From Imperialibacter roseus (GTDB lineage: Bacteria > Bacteroidota > Bacteroidia > Cytophagales > Cyclobacteriaceae), in the NCBI RefSeq assembly GCF_032999765.1, contig NZ_CP136051.1, positions 4,316,417 through 4,380,416 of the forward strand: a DNA stretch of 64,000 bases. Direction: 5' to 3'. Numbering within the stretch: the first letter of the stretch is position 1; the number at the start of each line of letters is the position of its first letter. The position numbers and the translations under genes were made by a program. Under the pieces are notes generated by a model. It had not been told where the DNA came from. It did not search any database and saw only the letters and a program-made list of their open reading frames with translations. This document shows, in pieces, positions 51,860 through 60,358 of the stretch.

Positions 51860-53308
51860 TCACCCAACAAGCTCCCATCCCTTTCTGTAAGTCCTTTTAA
51901 CAAACTGATTGGCTTCGTCAAAATTTGTCACTTTCATATTTTCAGCATCCCAAAGCAGCTTTTTCCGGCCAGGGTATCCCTTTCCTCCCTTGATTTGATA
52001 GGCTCTGAGAGCCACGTTGCCCAGCAAAATGGCCTCAGTAAACGGCCCGCTGTAGTTAAATGGCGAGCTAGGCACTCCTTTGCCATAACCCGTCATAGCT
52101 GCGTCAACCCAATTGGCGTAATGACCGTCAACTCCTTTCGCAATTCTTGGAATTGTCTCAGGGGGAAATGTTTCCGTCTTCATTCTCGACGACGGAAGCA
52201 GCCTGGGCTTTCGCCCCCACATGCCCGTGATGATTTTTCCTTTGGTACCCTCCATGATGAGCCCGCCGTCCACGTCGCCCATTTCTTCATCGGGAAGCAA
52301 TTCCAACGGCCTTTCCGGCCGAAGGCCACCGTCCATCCAGGTGAGCCTGATGTCCCCTTTGCCGTCAGTTCTGGGAAATGTAAAGTGTATAATGGAAGAA
52401 GGTGGGCAGCTATCAGGATAGTCGGCCTCTACAAAAAAATCGGACCAGATGGTGGAAGCACTGCATTCAACATCAGAGGCATATTTCACGGGTAGTATTC
52501 TGAAAAATGGGTCAAGGATATGGCAAGCCATGTCGCCCAGTGCCCCGGTGCCATAGGGCCACCAGCCCCGCCAGTTGAACGGATGATAGGCTGGGTTGTA
52601 GTCAACAAAATCGGCACAGCCTATCCACAAGTCCCAGTCGAGCTCTTTTGGGGTATCAAATTTACCCTTCGGCGTGGGCAGCCCCTGAGGCCAAACAGGG
52701 CGGTTAGTCCAGGAGTGAACCCGGGTAACGTCGCCAATCATGCCTGCGTCGACCCATTCCTTCACCGTGCGCACATCGTCACCAGAGCCACCCTGGTTGC
52801 CCATTTGGGTTACCACCTTGTATTTCTCCGCTGCCCGGGTAAGGAGCCTGGCTTCGTAAATATTGTGAGTAAGCGGCTTCTGCACATACACATGCTTGCC
52901 CATTGACATCGCCCGAAGAGCCGGATGTGCATGCATGTGGTCGGGCGTGGTGACGGACACACCGTCGAGGTTCTTTCCTTCCTTGTCGAGCATGATGCGC
53001 CAGTCTTTGTAGTAGGTGGCTCCCGGAAAACGCTTGACCGACTTTTCAGCGCTCTTATCATCCACGTCGCAAAGGGCGATGACTCTGGCATTTTTGCAAT
53101 CACCTATGCCTTTCATGTCGACTTCGCCTTTGCCCCCTACCCCTATCCCTGCTGCGTAGAAAGTGTCGCTGGGAGGAATGAATCCTTTGCCTCCAAGCAC
53201 AAACCTTGGCACAATGGTGATGCCCGAGGCAATTAATGCAGCGTTTCTAATAAAAGATCTTCGTGGGGCTGCATTGCCAGACTGGTGATTTTTCTTTGAT
53301 CTTGACAT
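51860..53308 (-). CDS. Tat-exported Gfo/Idh/MocA-family oxidoreductase
   Basis: 482 aa. Tat-type leader APRRSFIRNAALIASG, then the NAD(P)-binding fold (AAGIGVGGKGEVD, ALCDVDDKSAE), GVSVTTPDHMHAHPALRAM, and the motif YVQKPLTHNIYEARLL with the catalytic Lys (EKPxx, here QKPLT). Oxidises or reduces a sugar outside the cytoplasm; the nicotinamide must travel with it. Such exported members are common in Bacteroidota. On the same strand as ROK. Confidence 0.92.
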   Translation of the reverse strand: MSRSKKNHQSGNAAPRRSFIRNAALIASGITIVPRFVLGGKGFIPPSDTFYAAGIGVGGKGEVDMKGIGDCKNARVIALCDVDDKSAEKSVKRFPGATYYKDWRIMLDKEGKNLDGVSVTTPDHMHAHPALRAMSMGKHVYVQKPLTHNIYEARLLTRAAEKYKVVTQMGNQGGSGDDVRTVKEWVDAGMIGDVTRVHSWTNRPVWPQGLPTPKGKFDTPKELDWDLWIGCADFVDYNPAYHPFNWRGWWPYGTGALGDMACHILDPFFRILPVKYASDVECSASTIWSDFFVEADYPDSCPPSSIIHFTFPRTDGKGDIRLTWMDGGLRPERPLELLPDEEMGDVDGGLIMEGTKGKIITGMWGRKPRLLPSSRMKTETFPPETIPRIAKGVDGHYANWVDAAMTGYGKGVPSSPFNYSGPFTEAILLGNVALRAYQIKGGKGYPGRKKLLWDAENMKVTNFDEANQFVKRTYRKGWELVG

Positions 53309-53393
53309 GACAATTAGAGGGTGTTTCTGGTTTCAATTTACATTTTTCAGGCATTCTTTTCTCAATGCCGTATTATTGTTCACAAATTGATCT

Positions 53394-53993
53394 ATGCTGC
53401 TACCGTTTTTCAATAAAGGAGTGATAGAAGCTGGCTGTGATGAAGCAGGCCGTGGCTGCCTGGCCGGGCCTGTGGTGGCTGCGGCAGTCATCCTTCCTCC
53501 CGACTTCCATCACAAAGTGCTCACGGACTCGAAGCAGTTGAGTGAAAAACAACGAATGGCACTCAAAGAAGACGTGAAATCGGCTGCAATTGCCTGGGCT
53601 GTAGGCTGGTGCTCCCCTGAAGAAATAGATAAGATCAATATACTGAACGCCTCGTTTGTCGCCATGCACAGGGCGGTAGACCAGTTAAAAAAGGTGCCTG
53701 AACACCTGTTGATTGACGGCAACCGGTTCAAAAAATACAAAGAACTACCTCACAATTGCATTGTTAAAGGCGACAGCCTCTACTACAGCATTGCGGCGGC
53801 TTCCATTCTTGCCAAAACCTACCGGGACGAATGGATGGAGCGGCTTGGGGAGGAGTTTCCGGTGTATCAGTGGGCTAAAAACAAGGGCTACCCGACCATG
53901 GATCACCGGGATGCCATACGAGCGCACGGCATTACGCCTTACCACAGAAAATCTTTCAGGTTGTTGCCTGAACAAATGGAGTTGTTTAAATAG
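53394..53993 (+). CDS. rnhB: ribonuclease HII
   Basis: 199 aa. Cuts RNA of RNA-DNA hybrids and misincorporated ribonucleotides. Motif [23 protein letters not shown] (Asp-Glu), [17 protein letters not shown] with the third Asp, and [22 protein letters not shown] with the fourth. Usual length. Followed 18 bases later by a dinB-like gene. Confidence 0.97.
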   Translation: MLLPFFNKGVIEAGCDEAGRGCLAGPVVAAAVILPPDFHHKVLTDSKQLSEKQRMALKEDVKSAAIAWAVGWCSPEEIDKINILNASFVAMHRAVDQLKKVPEHLLIDGNRFKKYKELPHNCIVKGDSLYYSIAAASILAKTYRDEWMERLGEEFPVYQWAKNKGYPTMDHRDAIRAHGITPYHRKSFRLLPEQMELFK

Positions 53994-54011
53994 CGTCACA
54001 AATTCAAAAAA

Positions 54012-54518
54012 ATGCCTTACACCATCCATCAACAGCTGGCCTACAATGTATGGGCCAATGAAGAACTTGCCAAAACCATTGACCGTGTAACGGAGGAACA
54101 ACTGGTGCGGCCGGTGCTGAGCAGCTACCCTACGCTGAGAGAGACCCTGCTGCATATCTGGGAGGCCCAGGTGATTTGGCCTTCACGCATGCAGAACAAA
54201 GTGATGGACAAGTGGCCCCGGTTATCGTTTGTTGGTGGAAAAAAGGAGGTGATGGAGGCGTTGGTCACCTCAGCAAAAGACATGCAGAGGTTCGCCTCGG
54301 AGGCGGGGTCGGAGTTCCTGGCTGAAAAAATGATCTACCGTAACATGAGGAACATGCCGTATGAAACCGTTAAGGAAGAAATACTTTTTCATGTGGTAAA
54401 TCACGGCAGCTACCACCGGGGCCAGGCTATTACAATTATCAGGGGTCTGGGTATTACCAAAATTGACAATACAGACCTGATCACCTACCTGCGCATATCT
54501 GCCGGCCAACAGGTTTAG
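54012..54518 (+). CDS. DinB-family protein
   Basis: 168 aa four-helix bundle, likely metal-dependent thiol transferase type (DinB/YfiT). Metal ligands: His in LRETLLHIWEAQ, and NHGSYHRGQAITIIRGLG with HxxxH. Cytoplasmic. Substrate unknown. Next gene after rnhB. Confidence 0.88.
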   Translation: MPYTIHQQLAYNVWANEELAKTIDRVTEEQLVRPVLSSYPTLRETLLHIWEAQVIWPSRMQNKVMDKWPRLSFVGGKKEVMEALVTSAKDMQRFASEAGSEFLAEKMIYRNMRNMPYETVKEEILFHVVNHGSYHRGQAITIIRGLGITKIDNTDLITYLRISAGQQV

Positions 54519-54701
54519 TCGCAGGTGGCATTTTTCACAAAATACCCCGCCAATTTTGAATAGACGATAAGTTGCAAGCCGGTGGGGCAATCATCTCTTC
54601 CTTTCAATACATTAATTTGCTAGATTGTAAGGTATACGGGCCAGTCCTAACCTCTCAGCCGGCCCATTGCTTAACTAAATGAGTACAAAACCTTACTTAC
54701 T

Positions 54702-55625
54702 ATGAATTACAACCGTAGAGATTTCATCCGTACTGCCGGAGCGGTATCAGCAGGCGCACTTATTTTGCCACAAATGGGATGTGGAAGTGGCAAAAGTGGT
54801 GCTGAAACTGCTGCCGAAGGCGCAGCAGCCACTGCCGAGACCATCGCCAAGCCGACTCTTGATAAATTTGGTATCCAGCTCTATTCAGTCCGTGATGTGA
54901 TCCCCGCCGACCCAAAAGGCACCATGAAGCAGCTGGCTGGTTTTGGTTACAAGCAGTTTGAAGGCTATGAAGGCCCTCAGGGCATGTTCTGGGGCATGAG
55001 CCACACTGAATTCAAGGCCTATATGGATGAGATAGGCGTCAACTTCATTTCCAGTCATTGCAATGTGACCGAAAATTTTGAAGAGAAATGCGTCCAGGCC
55101 GCCGAAATAGGTATGAAACACCTGATTGCTCCCTGGATCGGCCCACAAAAGACCATGGACGACTGGAAGGTGGTAGCCGACAAGTTTAATGCTTGGGGAG
55201 AAACAGCCAAAAAAGCCGGCATCCGGTTCGCCTACCACAACCATGGCTACACTTTCGAAGCACTGGAAGGGCAAATGCCACAGGACTTCCTGATTGAAAA
55301 TACCGACCCTGCCGTGGTGGACTTTCAAATGGATATTTTCTGGGTGGTGACGCCCGGAGCTGATCCGATAGCTTATTTCGAAAAGTACCCGGGCCGCTGG
55401 GTATCCTGCCACATAAAAGACCGTGAAAAAGATGCCCCTGCTGGCGAAGGAGACGCTTCGTGCATCGTTGGCACTGGCAGCATCGACTACGCCAAAGTGC
55501 TTTCGGCAGCCAAGGCTTCCGGCGTAAAATACTATGTGGTGGAGCAGGAAAAGTATGCCAACTCTACCCCAATGGACAGCGCCAAAGCAGACGCAGAATA
55601 TGTGTCAAAACTTGTTTTTGCATAA
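54702..55625 (+). CDS. Tat-exported sugar phosphate isomerase/epimerase-like lipoprotein
   Basis: 307 aa. Tat leader YNRRDFIRTAGAVSAGALILPQ with lipobox QMGC, so an exported lipoprotein. TIM barrel of xylose-isomerase (AP endonuclease 2) type: FGIQLYSVRDVIPADPKGT, SSHCNVTENFEEK, FAYHNHGYTFE, VDFQMDIFWVV, WVSCHIKDREKD. Metal residues (Glu/His/Asp) are kept. Acts on a sugar in the periplasm. One of two such genes in a row. Confidence 0.9.
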   Translation: MNYNRRDFIRTAGAVSAGALILPQMGCGSGKSGAETAAEGAAATAETIAKPTLDKFGIQLYSVRDVIPADPKGTMKQLAGFGYKQFEGYEGPQGMFWGMSHTEFKAYMDEIGVNFISSHCNVTENFEEKCVQAAEIGMKHLIAPWIGPQKTMDDWKVVADKFNAWGETAKKAGIRFAYHNHGYTFEALEGQMPQDFLIENTDPAVVDFQMDIFWVVTPGADPIAYFEKYPGRWVSCHIKDREKDAPAGEGDASCIVGTGSIDYAKVLSAAKASGVKYYVVEQEKYANSTPMDSAKADAEYVSKLVFA

Positions 55626-55702
55626 ATTGAGCTAACGCAGCCTTTGCTCTGTTCAAAGGCTGCCATTTAATACCTACTTTTCACGTTTACAACTACAACA
55701 CA

Positions 55703-56617
55703 ATGGATAACTCACGCAGATCCTTTATCAAAAAAAGTGCGCTGGCAGGCACTTTGGCCTTCGCCGGCAGTTCGTTGCTTTCCGAATCGCTTTTCGCCGC
55801 CAAAGGCAAGCAGCTCACGGGTCTTCAGCTCTACTCAGTGAGAGATGACATGAAGAAAGACCCGATGGCTACGCTGAAGGCGCTGGCTGACATGGGCTAT
55901 AAGCACGTGGAGCATGCCAACTACATCGACCGCAAGTTTTATGGCTGGTCGGCCAAAGAGTTCAAGAAAATACTGGACGACCTGGGTATGAAAATGCCCA
56001 GCGGCCACACCGTGATGCGCAGCGACCACTGGGACGACAGTAAGAAAGATTTCACTGACGCCTGGAAGTATACCATAGAAGACGCAGCTACTGTTGGCCA
56101 GATGTATGTCATCAGCCCGTCGATGACGCAGGGCCAGCGCAAGGAATACGACCAGCTCATGCTGCTGATGGAGCGCTTCAATAAAAGTGGTGAGCTTTGC
56201 AAAAAGTCAGGGATGATGTTCGGTTACCACAACCACGACTTTGAGTTCAACGAGAGCCTGAACGGGCAGCTGCTTTATGACATCATCATGAAAAATACCG
56301 ACCCCAAGCTGGTGATGCAGCAGCTCGACATCGGCAACCTGTACAATGGTGGTGCCACAGCGCTCGAGATCACCAAAAAGTGGCCGGGCCGATTTGCTTC
56401 TATGCACGTAAAGGACGAAATTCTGAGTAAGGAGGGCGGTGAGAAGTATGAAAGCTGTGTGCTTGGAAAGGGGATCGTACCGGTCAAAGAAGTCATTGAC
56501 ATCGGAAAGAAAGACGGCACTATCCATTTCATTATCGAGCAGGAAAGCTATCAGGGCATGGCTCCGCTCGCCAGCATGAAGGAAGACCTGGGGATCATGA
56601 AGAAGTGGGGATATTAA
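55703..56617 (+). CDS. Tat-exported sugar phosphate isomerase/epimerase-like protein
   Basis: 304 aa, second copy of the family (LTGLQLYSVRDDMKKDP, MFGYHNHDFEFNE, VMQQLDIGNLYNGG, FASMHVKDEIL). Tat leader NSRRSFIKKSALAGTLAFAG without a lipobox, so probably soluble in the periplasm. It starts 78 bases after the first copy. The two have diverged clearly, so likely different sugars or steps. Followed by a strong terminator. Confidence 0.9.
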   Translation: MDNSRRSFIKKSALAGTLAFAGSSLLSESLFAAKGKQLTGLQLYSVRDDMKKDPMATLKALADMGYKHVEHANYIDRKFYGWSAKEFKKILDDLGMKMPSGHTVMRSDHWDDSKKDFTDAWKYTIEDAATVGQMYVISPSMTQGQRKEYDQLMLLMERFNKSGELCKKSGMMFGYHNHDFEFNESLNGQLLYDIIMKNTDPKLVMQQLDIGNLYNGGATALEITKKWPGRFASMHVKDEILSKEGGEKYESCVLGKGIVPVKEVIDIGKKDGTIHFIIEQESYQGMAPLASMKEDLGIMKKWGY

Positions 56618-56651
56618 AGGATTGCTTATTTGAGATTGAAAATTAAAGATT

Positions 56652-56673
56652 AAAGGCGCCGGGTGGCGCCTTT
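56652..56673. terminator. terminator after the isomerase pair
   Basis: AAAGGCGCC / GGCGCCTTT, perfect 9-bp stem with a GGGT loop, followed by T run; flanking A run also fits the convergent BlaR1-like gene. Confidence 0.92.
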
Positions 56674-56696
56674 TTTATTCTCAAACATAGAAGCAA

Positions 56697-58493
56697 TTAC
56701 TGATCTTCATAAAACTCGTAATCATAATCGATCGTAAACTCCAGCTCCTTGTAAAGATTATAAATTTCAGTTCTGGTTCTAAGTCCTTCTGCACTATAAA
56801 AATGCTCCCTGTAATTGTACATATTCTCCTTAATGTAGTACTCTGTTCGTGTGAGTAAACCACCTTCGTAGGCGAACTGATAAACTCTGTCGGAGTAAGT
56901 TACCCGAGAAAGATTGTTGTTCTCATAGACATACACGACTCCATCACCTTTTTCAACTACCCCATTCTTTCCGAAAATCTCTTCAGCTGCCTCATCAGGA
57001 ATATAAGAAGCCAAATACCTGGTAACCTTGCCATCATTATATTCAAATTCCTCCTCATACCCTTTAAAGAGTCTAAGCGGCGCTTCCTTGTTATTATAGA
57101 AAACGTGTCTATTGGCTATCGCATCTTCATTGAGGCCAGTCTCCGTGGTAAAAATTTTAACAGGCAGATCAAACTGCCCTCTCTCCACAGACACATTATA
57201 AGTAAATATCTCAGAGTGTGTCTTCATCTTAGGGTGGCCATTTTTCACATAGTCCCAATACTTAACAGGCCAGTCGTTTCCATACAAAATATTGTTTTCA
57301 GCATTACCCAACTCCAATCCATCCATGACCAAAGGCACATTAATAGGATCAGGCTCTGTCCAAAACTCCCGACGGAATGGGTTTTTGTAATTGTATGGAT
57401 AAGTCATGTGCTGGTCTACCCTGTCGATGGTGCCGTCGGGGTGATAGTAGGCAACGGCTATCACCCGGTCGTCTTTGTCCTGGGTATCACTCTGGTGGCT
57501 GGTGAAGCGAGTGGTGACGGTTTTAATGTTCTCCATCGCTTTCACGGGATCAGCACTCCTGCTGCCCTCCCATGGCTCCACACAGGCGATCAGCAAGAAA
57601 GCCAGCGCATAAAACAAGCTGGTCCAGACCAAACCACGATAGAACTTGTGCTCCCTGAATGTATGCAGGCTTTCGATCCTTCTTTTTACACTTTTGGCAC
57701 TAAAGAAATTGCTCACCCTTTCATAGTAGAGCGTACTCGACAAGTCGATGAGCATGTGAGAATATGCCTTCCTGTCGACATGGCTCATCATGGCCTCATC
57801 CGCTTCATATTCTGTATTGAGTCGGATTTGGCTTTTTATTAGCCAGCCTATCGGGTTAAGCCAAAACACTGCTGTGTAGACTTCGGAAAGCAGAAGATCG
57901 AGACTGTGCCACCTTGTGGCATGCACTTGCTCATGCCTATAAATAATCGATTCCTTTGAGGTATTAAGCAGGCTTTTGCCAATGAAAATAAGTTGAAAAA
58001 ATGAAGCACCGGTAAAGGCCTCCTTGTCAACAATAAAAAAAGAAGAAAACTCACCATCAACCTTTTCCGCTGATTTCATTAGCCGGTAAACGCCGTACAT
58101 ACTTATGCCGATTCTTACGAGGAAAAATATCACGCCAATTAAATAAACAAACAAGAGGATATCTCCTGTTTCTACGCTGCTTACCTGTTCCACAGGAAGC
58201 GCCGCCGTAGCTATTTCAGTTGCTTCGTCCATTGAGGCGGTGCTCACCGGAGAGGTAACCGGCGACGATGTGGCAATAAACGATGAGGCCCTGGGCTCCT
58301 CGTGAAAAGACACCGTTAAAGGAGACGATAAGTGGAGACCGGAAAATGGGATGGCTGCTGACATCAACAGGCAGCTTAGCAGATAGAGCCTCCTGAACTT
58401 TACAGAAGTGTTCTTCGACAAGATCAAAAAACCAAAGTAGAGGATGGCACTAGCCCCGCTTACTTCGAGTAGATAGATGAAAAAGCTATTCAT
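56697..58493 (-). CDS. BlaR1/M56-family membrane metallopeptidase
   Basis: 598 aa. N-terminal TM helices (about 1-330, roughly four), with the zinc site His187-Glu-x-x-His191 in RHEQVHATRWHSLD, the M56 protease signature. C-terminal part (about 330-598) is periplasmic, acidic and beta-rich, including YD-like strands, not a penicillin-binding domain. It overlaps the BlaI-like gene by eight bases. Thus it is a signal-transducing protease of the BlaR1 type but with a sensor domain unlike PBP; ligand unknown. Confidence 0.88.
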   Translation of the reverse strand: MNSFFIYLLEVSGASAILYFGFLILSKNTSVKFRRLYLLSCLLMSAAIPFSGLHLSSPLTVSFHEEPRASSFIATSSPVTSPVSTASMDEATEIATAALPVEQVSSVETGDILLFVYLIGVIFFLVRIGISMYGVYRLMKSAEKVDGEFSSFFIVDKEAFTGASFFQLIFIGKSLLNTSKESIIYRHEQVHATRWHSLDLLLSEVYTAVFWLNPIGWLIKSQIRLNTEYEADEAMMSHVDRKAYSHMLIDLSSTLYYERVSNFFSAKSVKRRIESLHTFREHKFYRGLVWTSLFYALAFLLIACVEPWEGSRSADPVKAMENIKTVTTRFTSHQSDTQDKDDRVIAVAYYHPDGTIDRVDQHMTYPYNYKNPFRREFWTEPDPINVPLVMDGLELGNAENNILYGNDWPVKYWDYVKNGHPKMKTHSEIFTYNVSVERGQFDLPVKIFTTETGLNEDAIANRHVFYNNKEAPLRLFKGYEEEFEYNDGKVTRYLASYIPDEAAEEIFGKNGVVEKGDGVVYVYENNNLSRVTYSDRVYQFAYEGGLLTRTEYYIKENMYNYREHFYSAEGLRTRTEIYNLYKELEFTIDYDYEFYEDQ

Positions 58494-58851
58494 GATTTTT
58501 CTTATTTATGATGTCTTTTAGTTTTTTTGCTTCCTCAGCCGAGAGGTCTTTGCTGCTCACGATGAAAGACATGAGGCTTTCGTACGAGCCATCAAAATAG
58601 TCGCTCATCATGCCCGAGAAAATGCTCCTCCGGTATTCATTCTTGCTCACCTTAGGATAGTACATGTGGGTTTTTCCGTAGGCCTCATGACCTACCAACC
58701 CCTTGCTTTCGAGTATCCTTACCAAAGAAGAAATAGTATTATAGGGCGGCTTGGGCTCCGGCATCAGCTCAATAATGTCTTTTACAAACACTTTCTGCCT
58801 GCTCCAGATAATGTGCATGACAGGCTCCTCTGCCCTGGTTAATCGTTCCAT
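58486..58851 (-). CDS. blaI: BlaI/MecI-family repressor
   Basis: 121 aa winged-helix repressor. LTRAEEPVMHIIWSRQKVFVKDIIELMPEPKPPYNTISSLVRILESKGLVGHEAYGKTHMYYPKVSKNEY is the BlaI DNA-binding part; the rest is the dimer/cleavage region (SFIVSSKDLSAEEAKKLKDII). Cleaved by the M56 partner on induction. Two inverted repeats lie directly before its start, so it probably regulates itself. Confidence 0.93.
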   Translation of the reverse strand: MERLTRAEEPVMHIIWSRQKVFVKDIIELMPEPKPPYNTISSLVRILESKGLVGHEAYGKTHMYYPKVSKNEYRRSIFSGMMSDYFDGSYESLMSFIVSSKDLSAEEAKKLKDIINKKNHE

Positions 58852-58859
58852 GAAATGAA

Positions 58860-58885
58860 TGTATAACTAAAAAATAAGTTATACA
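58860..58885. promoter_or_regulatory. BlaI operator (inverted repeat 1)
   Basis: TGTATAACT (58860-58868) and AGTTATACA (58877-58885): perfect 9-bp arms 8 bases apart, 9 bases before the blaI start. Contains TGTA/TACA, the half-site type of BlaI/MecI operators. It covers the expected promoter. Confidence 0.7.
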
Positions 58886-58900
58886 ACTGAAAAGTCAGTT
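58885..58900. promoter_or_regulatory. second inverted repeat before blaI
   Basis: AACTGA-AAAG-TCAGTT, perfect 6-bp arms next to the first repeat. It could be a second, weaker operator or part of the promoter. Confidence 0.4.
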
Positions 58901-58983
58901 TTTATTCCACGGTATACTTTTAATTCTAATAAAACGGGATGCATTACTCCATTTTTTGATATTTTTACTGCTCATGACGCTGT

Positions 58984-59466
58984 ATGGACTGGAAAAGCAG
59001 GCAAGTCACACTATTAAATACAACAGCTATTCTCTGCCTGGCAGTTGGCTGTTTGTCACTTTCGTGCAGTAAAGAGATTGATACCCAGCCGACTTTTGTA
59101 CAGGTGCCATTTGCGGGTACATGGATAGTGTCAGAAGCACGAGAGAACGGTGTTCTACAGAATGAATGGCTGGGGCTGGAGCTAACCTTTGAGCAGCTCA
59201 AAAAAGACAGCGGAGCCTACTATTTGCCGGCAACGCCTGGCGACTCGGTTTGGGCAAAAAGCGGCGGGTGGCAGGTGATAGACTCGATCCGCCTTGTGAG
59301 GGACAACTATGCCAACCTATACATTTTTTTTAACAGAGAAGGCAAACTGCTGACGACGTTCACAATTGAATCGGCAGACACTACTGGTACCTGCCCAGAG
59401 TACCCTTGTCCGCTTGATGTTACCGGCACCTGGGTGTTTGCTTTTAATCCGTTGCCAAAAAATTGA
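58984..59466 (+). CDS. lipoprotein of unknown function
   Basis: 160 aa. N-terminus MDWKSRQVTLLNTTAILCLAVGCLSLSC: signal peptide with lipobox LSLSC. The rest looks like a small beta-barrel/lipocalin-like fold (FAGTWIVSEARENGVLQNEWLGLELTFEQL, YYLPATPGDSVWAKSGGWQVIDSIRLVR, NLYIFFNREGKLLTTFTI). Lipocalin-like lipoproteins of this kind (e.g. DUF5004-type) occur widely in the phylum. Overlaps the convergent methyltransferase by 23 bases. Function unknown. Confidence 0.7.
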   Translation: MDWKSRQVTLLNTTAILCLAVGCLSLSCSKEIDTQPTFVQVPFAGTWIVSEARENGVLQNEWLGLELTFEQLKKDSGAYYLPATPGDSVWAKSGGWQVIDSIRLVRDNYANLYIFFNREGKLLTTFTIESADTTGTCPEYPCPLDVTGTWVFAFNPLPKN

Positions 59467-60292
59467 ATCCCACATCGGGCTTCCTTCTGTCGTTTGGGAA
59501 ATCCAGGTCTTTTACGGGGTAGGTAAGAACCTCAGCCGACTCGGGTTGGTATCCGCTGTCCTTCTTCGCAATGGTTAGCTCAATGGAATTCAGAAAGCCA
59601 AAGCTGTTGACGCTGTCGTAGTTGTTGCCATGCACATGCTGCACATAGTGGGTGGCCCTGGTGGCTTTCAGGAACGGCACGATAGCATCTATGTTCTCTT
59701 CTACATTGTGAAACTCTATCAGGAGGAGCTCTATTTTGTCAAGCTTATCGATAATGGTGTCGAGCAGCTCGTATTCGGTTCCTTCCACATCGAGCTTCAC
59801 CCCATAGCCGCTGCTGTGTTCCAAAAGCTCTCCAAACGACTGCACCCCCGAATTGCTTTCAAGCCCGATGTGCTTTTTGACAAACTGCAGGTTGCCAGAA
59901 AATAGCTGCTTCATGCGAAGCATCATCGATATTTTGCCCCACGACTGAGCAGGCGTATCCTGCACACCCAGAAACCTGAAGGGATACAAGGCAATTTTGC
60001 CAAAGTTTTTGAGCACCCAGTAAAGCATGGTGCTGTTGAACCCCGATGTTCTGTCGAAGGCAACGATAGGTAAATCAGGTCGGCTCTCTTTCAACTCTAT
60101 CTCAAACGACCAATCGTACGAAAGCCCACAAGAGATAAAATGACTGCAATTGGCTAAGCTCCGAGACGAAAAAACGTAGCCCCCATCATAGTTCCTGCCT
60201 AATCGTATCAGATCCGCCGGAGCAACAGGACGCAACAGTTCCAAAATTCCCAGGGTTTCTTCCCGCATATCTACTTTCTCTTTCATCTTCAA
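59444..60292 (-). CDS. FkbM-family methyltransferase
   Basis: 282 aa. Class I SAM enzyme of the FkbM type: FISCGLSYDWSFEIEL, VAFDRTSG (SAM-binding Asp), GVKLDVEGTEYELLDTI (DVEGxE signature), LIEFHNVEE. No membrane segment. FkbM enzymes O-methylate sugars, often in surface glycans or secondary metabolites. Monocistronic. MKMKEKVDM offers three ATG/Met starts; the first is used. Confidence 0.85.
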   Translation of the reverse strand: MKMKEKVDMREETLGILELLRPVAPADLIRLGRNYDGGYVFSSRSLANCSHFISCGLSYDWSFEIELKESRPDLPIVAFDRTSGFNSTMLYWVLKNFGKIALYPFRFLGVQDTPAQSWGKISMMLRMKQLFSGNLQFVKKHIGLESNSGVQSFGELLEHSSGYGVKLDVEGTEYELLDTIIDKLDKIELLLIEFHNVEENIDAIVPFLKATRATHYVQHVHGNNYDSVNSFGFLNSIELTIAKKDSGYQPESAEVLTYPVKDLDFPNDRRKPDVGFNFLATD

Positions 60293-60358
60293 TGGCTAGC
60301 TGGCGCAAAACAAAATGCAAATATGCGGGTATTATTCAGTTTTCTGCTAAAAATTCAC

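Noticed and set aside
57105-57842. 245-codon plus-strand ORF inside the M56 gene
   Set aside because: Antisense shadow of a gene with clear HExxH and partner overlap.
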